NCBI GenBank assembly: GCA_018881555.1 | Contig: JACAXG010000520.1 | Span: forward strand, 20,837 to 84,836 | Direction: 5' to 3' | DNA: 64,000 bases | Source of the DNA: Amblyornis subalaris | Taxonomy: Eukaryota; Chordata; Aves; Passeriformes; Ptilonorhynchidae | Shown here: piece by piece, positions 60,681 to 64,000 of the stretch | How the letters are laid out: each line of letters starts with the position of its first letter | Position numbering within the stretch: position 1 is the first letter of the stretch | Made by a program: the position numbers and the translations under genes | The notes under the pieces: generated by a model | The model's input: only the letters and a program-made list of their open reading frames with translations | Database searches by the model: none | Told to the model about the DNA's origin: nothing

Positions 60681-61097
60681 GTTAGAGGCATGAGAAGGGG
60701 AGTAGGGGTTACCCTACTTGTAGGAAGCGATGGACTCCAGTAAGCATGCTGTGCTGCGCAAAGTAATTTTATTTGTGTAGCTGAGCTGGGGTGCAAGGTA
60801 AAGTCCACGCCTCTTCCCCGCCCCCCCTTCTCTTCCCCCTCTTTCCCCCTCCCTTCGGGCGTGTTCGTTTCTGTTTGCGATCTGCTTTCGTGTGTGGCCT
60901 GTCTCCATTCCCTCCCTGCTTCCCCCACCTTCTCTTGCTTGCAGCCTCACCTGGCAGAGTTTTTTTCCATTAATGGATCTGTCCTTGTTTTGGCTTTTTT
61001 TTTTCCTAGAAGACATTTAAATGTTGTATTTTCTTTTTCGTTTATGTAATTTAAACCTTGTCTCCATATCCATGATTTTTCTTCTATTAAATCCCGT
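60681..61097. other. BTF3 upstream flank, nothing firm
   Basis: Pyrimidine-rich blocks (60810-60860, 60905-60945) and AT-rich sequence. A 158-codon minus ORF crossing the promoter (60452-60928) is a GC-composition artefact that ignores the BTF3 splice structure. Confidence 0.45.
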
Positions 61098-61677
61098 TCT
61101 TCATGAGCTGCTCCAGTGTCCCCCATAGGGTAAAAAGTCCTACCAGCAAACCTGCTCCAGTGTGGAGTCCTCTCTCCACAGGTCCACAGATCCTGCCAGG
61201 AACCTGCTCCAGTATGGGCCTCCCATGGGGTCACAACCTTCTTTGGGCACATCCACCTACTTAAGCCTGAGGTCTCTGCTTCCCTGGGGACCTCCATGGG
61301 CTGCAATGGGACAGCTGCTTCACCATGGTTTTCACCACGGGCTGCAGGGGAATCTCAGCTCTGGTGCCTGAAGCACCTCTTCCCCCTCCTTCTCCACTGA
61401 ATTTGGTGTCTACAGGGTTGTTGCTCGCATGTATTCTTACTCCTCTCTTCTCTGGCTGCAATTGCTTTTGCACAATAACTTCTTTCCTTTCTTAAATATG
61501 TTGTCCCAGAGGTGCTACTACCATCTCTGATTGGCTCGGCCTTGGTCGGTGGTGGGTCTGTATGGAGCCAGCTGGCATTGGCTCTGCCGGACATGGGGGA
61601 AGCTTCTAGCAGCTTCTCACAGAAGCCACCCCTGTAGCCCCCCCGCTACCAAAACCTGGCCACGCAAACCCAATACA
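61098..61677 (-). mobile_element. Bird LTR fragment, family S (5' part), copy B
   Basis: It begins TGTATTGGGTTTGCGTGGCC (61677), has ACATATTTAAGAAAGG near 61500, then the degenerate units, and breaks off at about 61098. It matches 42708-43245. It lies upstream of, and points towards, the BTF3 promoter. Confidence 0.78.
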
Positions 61678-61939
61678 ATTCTTCAAATTCATAGCCTGAC
61701 ATCAATATAAAAGAAAAATTTCAGAATTACAAGGCAAATTGATGATTACAAACATACAAAATGTTTTAATAGGCTGAAATACTGAAGTGAAAATGAATCA
61801 CAGAAAGATTATTCCAAGATAGAAGTTGTAGAAAGTGCAGTCCCAGCTGTCAGCCTAGGATTCACTGGGTTGGAGGTATATCATATTCCCTCATGTGAGG
61901 TTTTGAAGACAAGTTATGCTGAAAACCACATCACTGAGT

Positions 61940-62195
61940 TGTATCAGGTGATGCCCGAAAAGATAGGCCAAAGATAAAACCCAATAGACTGGTGTCTATT
62001 GAGCAGGTATTTGTTTATTACAGCGCCGGTGGTGAGGGGGATATTTCCACCTAACTCACCCACCTTTGTCATGTGTCGTGGCTTATTTATACAGTAGGTA
62101 CTGCTGAATATCATTATGTCATTACGACATCATCACATACGTGCCGGAAATAATTTACATATTTTTATGGCATGGCTATAAATAGTTCTTTTCCA
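61940..62195 (-). mobile_element. Short ERVK/alpharetroviral-type solo LTR
   Basis: 256 bases, TGGAAAAGAACTATTTATAG (62195) to CACCTGATACA (61940). GTATAAATAAG lies near 62090 and AATAAACAAA near 62010 on the minus strand. Flanks are CTGAGT (61934-61939) and CTGCGT (62196-62201), a 6-bp TSD with one mismatch. Confidence 0.7.
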
Positions 62196-62200
62196 CTGCG

Positions 62201-63055
62201 TGTTACGAATGGAATATGTGGGTTAAATCAGTTCCTGCCTTTTGCCCAGGCCTCTGGCAGCAGGTAGTCACGTTATCGAGGGTGGCCAGCACCCCAAGAC
62301 ACACTCTCATTTGTAGGTTCTTTAATGATGACTGATTCGGTCTATTATAGAATGAATTATTTATTAACAGACGCAAAACAGACATTAAGACTTAAAACAG
62401 ACTATTACTACACAGGGATAAAACAAAAGGGATATTAATAAACACTGTGCCACCGTCAGTAATAGGTTTAAATATACCAATTGCTAACTACACAGGATAA
62501 CAAACACTGTGCCACCGTCAGTAATAGGTTTGAATATACCAATTGCTAACTCCACAGGATAACAAACACTGTGCCACCATCAGTAATAGCCTCAAATATG
62601 CCAATTGCTAACTACACAGGGTAACAACAGGTTTCACTAGTGAGTTATACAGTGCACAATATAGATTAATACAATGACTAGTCAAGGAATAGTAAAGACT
62701 AGAAGCTCATATGACTTACCAAACCTGAATGGTATAGTGTGCTGAGGCTTCTTCCAGAAGAGAAGAATTACTCAAAGCCAGTGTCCCAGCCTGAGGAGTC
62801 CAAACCCTCTCACACTTTGAGGTGTATAGAGGATTTTTTCCAACTTGTGTGTGTTAGAGTGAATCTTTTATACCTTGTAAAGTATGGTGTCTACGAGCCG
62901 TAAAAATACCAGTATAATCTCTCTTTACAGCAGTCGTTCACTGTCATATCAGCTTGGCGTCTGTGGGTCTGAGAGACCATGGAAAAGGGAGAGATCTTTC
63001 TGGTTTATGCAAAAGAGTAGATAACCTTTTGGACCTGAGGGGCTGCCTCGCCACA
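62201..63055 (-). mobile_element. LTR, family W, copy 3
   Basis: 855 bases, TGTGGCGAGGCAGCCCC (63055) to CCATTCGTAACA (62201). It is longer than copies 1 and 2 because of an internal tandem array. No matching 5-base flank was found. TATA-like GGTATAAAAG lies near 62872 on the minus strand. Confidence 0.78.
62440..62640 (-). repeat. Tandem array of about 62-bp units in LTR W
   Basis: Three near-identical units contain AACACTGTGCCACC, TCAGTAATAG, ATACCAATTGCTAACT and ACACAGG on the plus strand. The other two W copies do not show the array. Confidence 0.9.
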
Positions 63056-64000
63056 GTCCACCCCGTGGCTCATAGACATGTTACTTTATGGAGTGGTAGT
63101 GCGAGTACCTCTTGCCTCCATAGTATAAAAGCATTCACTGTGTATATGCACACCATTGTTGAGTGTAGTGGTAAACATTGATTCTCTAAGCTTCACTATT
63201 CCTTGTAAAGGTGTTACAGGTGTTATTGATTTTGATAAGTATTTGTTGTTGTTGCTTTAGTTTATGTATTTTATGTATTATGTGGTGTACAATATATGTA
63301 AAATGATTATTGATAAACAAAAGGAATTACAATGATCAGATAAAACAATATGTTTAGTGTTCATCATAGTTCAATGGTTAGTCCATGTAGATTAGGGTGT
63401 GCTCCACCTCTTGAGTTTTGAAATCATAGAAGGATGAGGTAAAAGTTTGTGGAGGTAGTTTCTTGGTTGTAGTAGTTGAAGGAATTTAGCAGGGAGTCAG
63501 TGGCTTCTTCCCCTTCACTCATTCTTCTTAGTTTAGTATCTTTTTCTGGTGAAGCTTAATATTCTATATACTTTTGGTTAATATATTAAGGGTTAAACAA
63601 TTCCACAATAATATTTTGAATAAACATTTAAATATCATGGAATAATCTAGTTGTCTCAGGGAAATCAAAGATGTAGTGAAATTCAACTGTTCTTTTTATT
63701 AAGTATAATTTTATGCCTTGCTCTGAGGAGGTAGGCAGGTGTATATAAAATTGACTCCATGATCGTATGGAATTTAAAAATCCTTTTACTCACTGAGACA
63801 ACCAGGGTGAAGACACAAGTATTCTAAAGCAATACTTGGAGGAAATTACAAACATATATAAATATAAACATTAATTAAAACAATTAAAAGGTATTAGATC
63901 ACATAGTATTTAACAATACTAATTAAGATTTTTAATACTATGTAAGTGAATTTCAGAAGAATAGCTGTGTATTTTTCTGAGTTTTTAGAAAAGATGGTAA
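63056..64000. other. Right edge, AT-rich, no gene seen
   Basis: Long AT-rich sequence with many stops. It may be internal sequence or flank of the W LTR, but I recognise no coding motif. Confidence 0.4.

Noticed and set aside
62440..62640. Possible CRISPR-like repeat array
   Set aside because: Units are directly tandem with no unique spacers, and they lie inside an LTR of a vertebrate genome.

Overview
This window looks like avian, probably songbird, genomic DNA that is dense in endogenous retroviruses (ERVs). The evidence is numerous CR1 LINE 3' ends, bird-type ERVL, ERVK and ERV1 LTRs, and one recognisable host gene. I see no bacterial-style genes, tRNA, rRNA or CRISPR array. Almost every open frame longer than 60 codons is a piece of a retroelement or an antisense shadow of one.

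The only host gene I can support is BTF3, the beta subunit of the nascent polypeptide-associated complex (NAC). It lies on the minus strand from about 60.6 kb to 43.8 kb. A non-coding first exon sits in a GC-rich promoter, and five coding exons with correct splice sites give a 164-residue open protein with a poly(A) signal after the stop. BTF3 is Z-linked in birds, and as I recall it has a surviving W copy in some of them. The ERV density and the lack of any neighbouring gene in the 43 kb beyond its 3' end fit a W-chromosome copy, but this window alone cannot prove that.

Layout. (1) 0-9.2 kb: a decayed plus-strand class III ERV (gag, protease, RT, RNase H-like/connection) followed by a gamma-type env remnant. 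It is broken by four LTR insertions, each with a 5-bp target-site duplication (TSD). (2) 9.3-16.4 kb: LTR fragments, old CR1 and two ERVK-type solo LTRs with 6-bp TSDs. (3) 16.4-26.8 kb: a complete but decayed betaretrovirus-like provirus (here provirus C; gag, dUTPase-protease, pol, env) on the minus strand. It sits inside an older LTR and itself contains an ERV1 solo LTR, which in turn contains an ERVK solo LTR. (4) 26.86-37.89 kb: an ERV1-type LTR split by a younger provirus (A), which has been split by a still younger defective provirus (B). Both carry exact 6-bp TSDs. (5) 38-43.2 kb: several ERVL/ERV1 solo LTRs, one nested. (6) 43.8-60.6 kb: BTF3, whose introns are loaded with CR1 and LTRs. 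(7) 60.7-64 kb: upstream flank with three LTRs.

Proviruses A and B are the most informative part. Both lack pol, so neither can copy itself alone. A keeps a long broken gag, then a GC-rich block that I cannot assign to any retroviral domain, then a heavily deleted env. B keeps packaging and gag remnants plus a broken env between two almost identical 557-bp LTRs. They look like recently active, trans-mobilised elements.

Most boundaries come from reading TG...CA ends and TSDs by eye. Family names are from recognition, not from a search.
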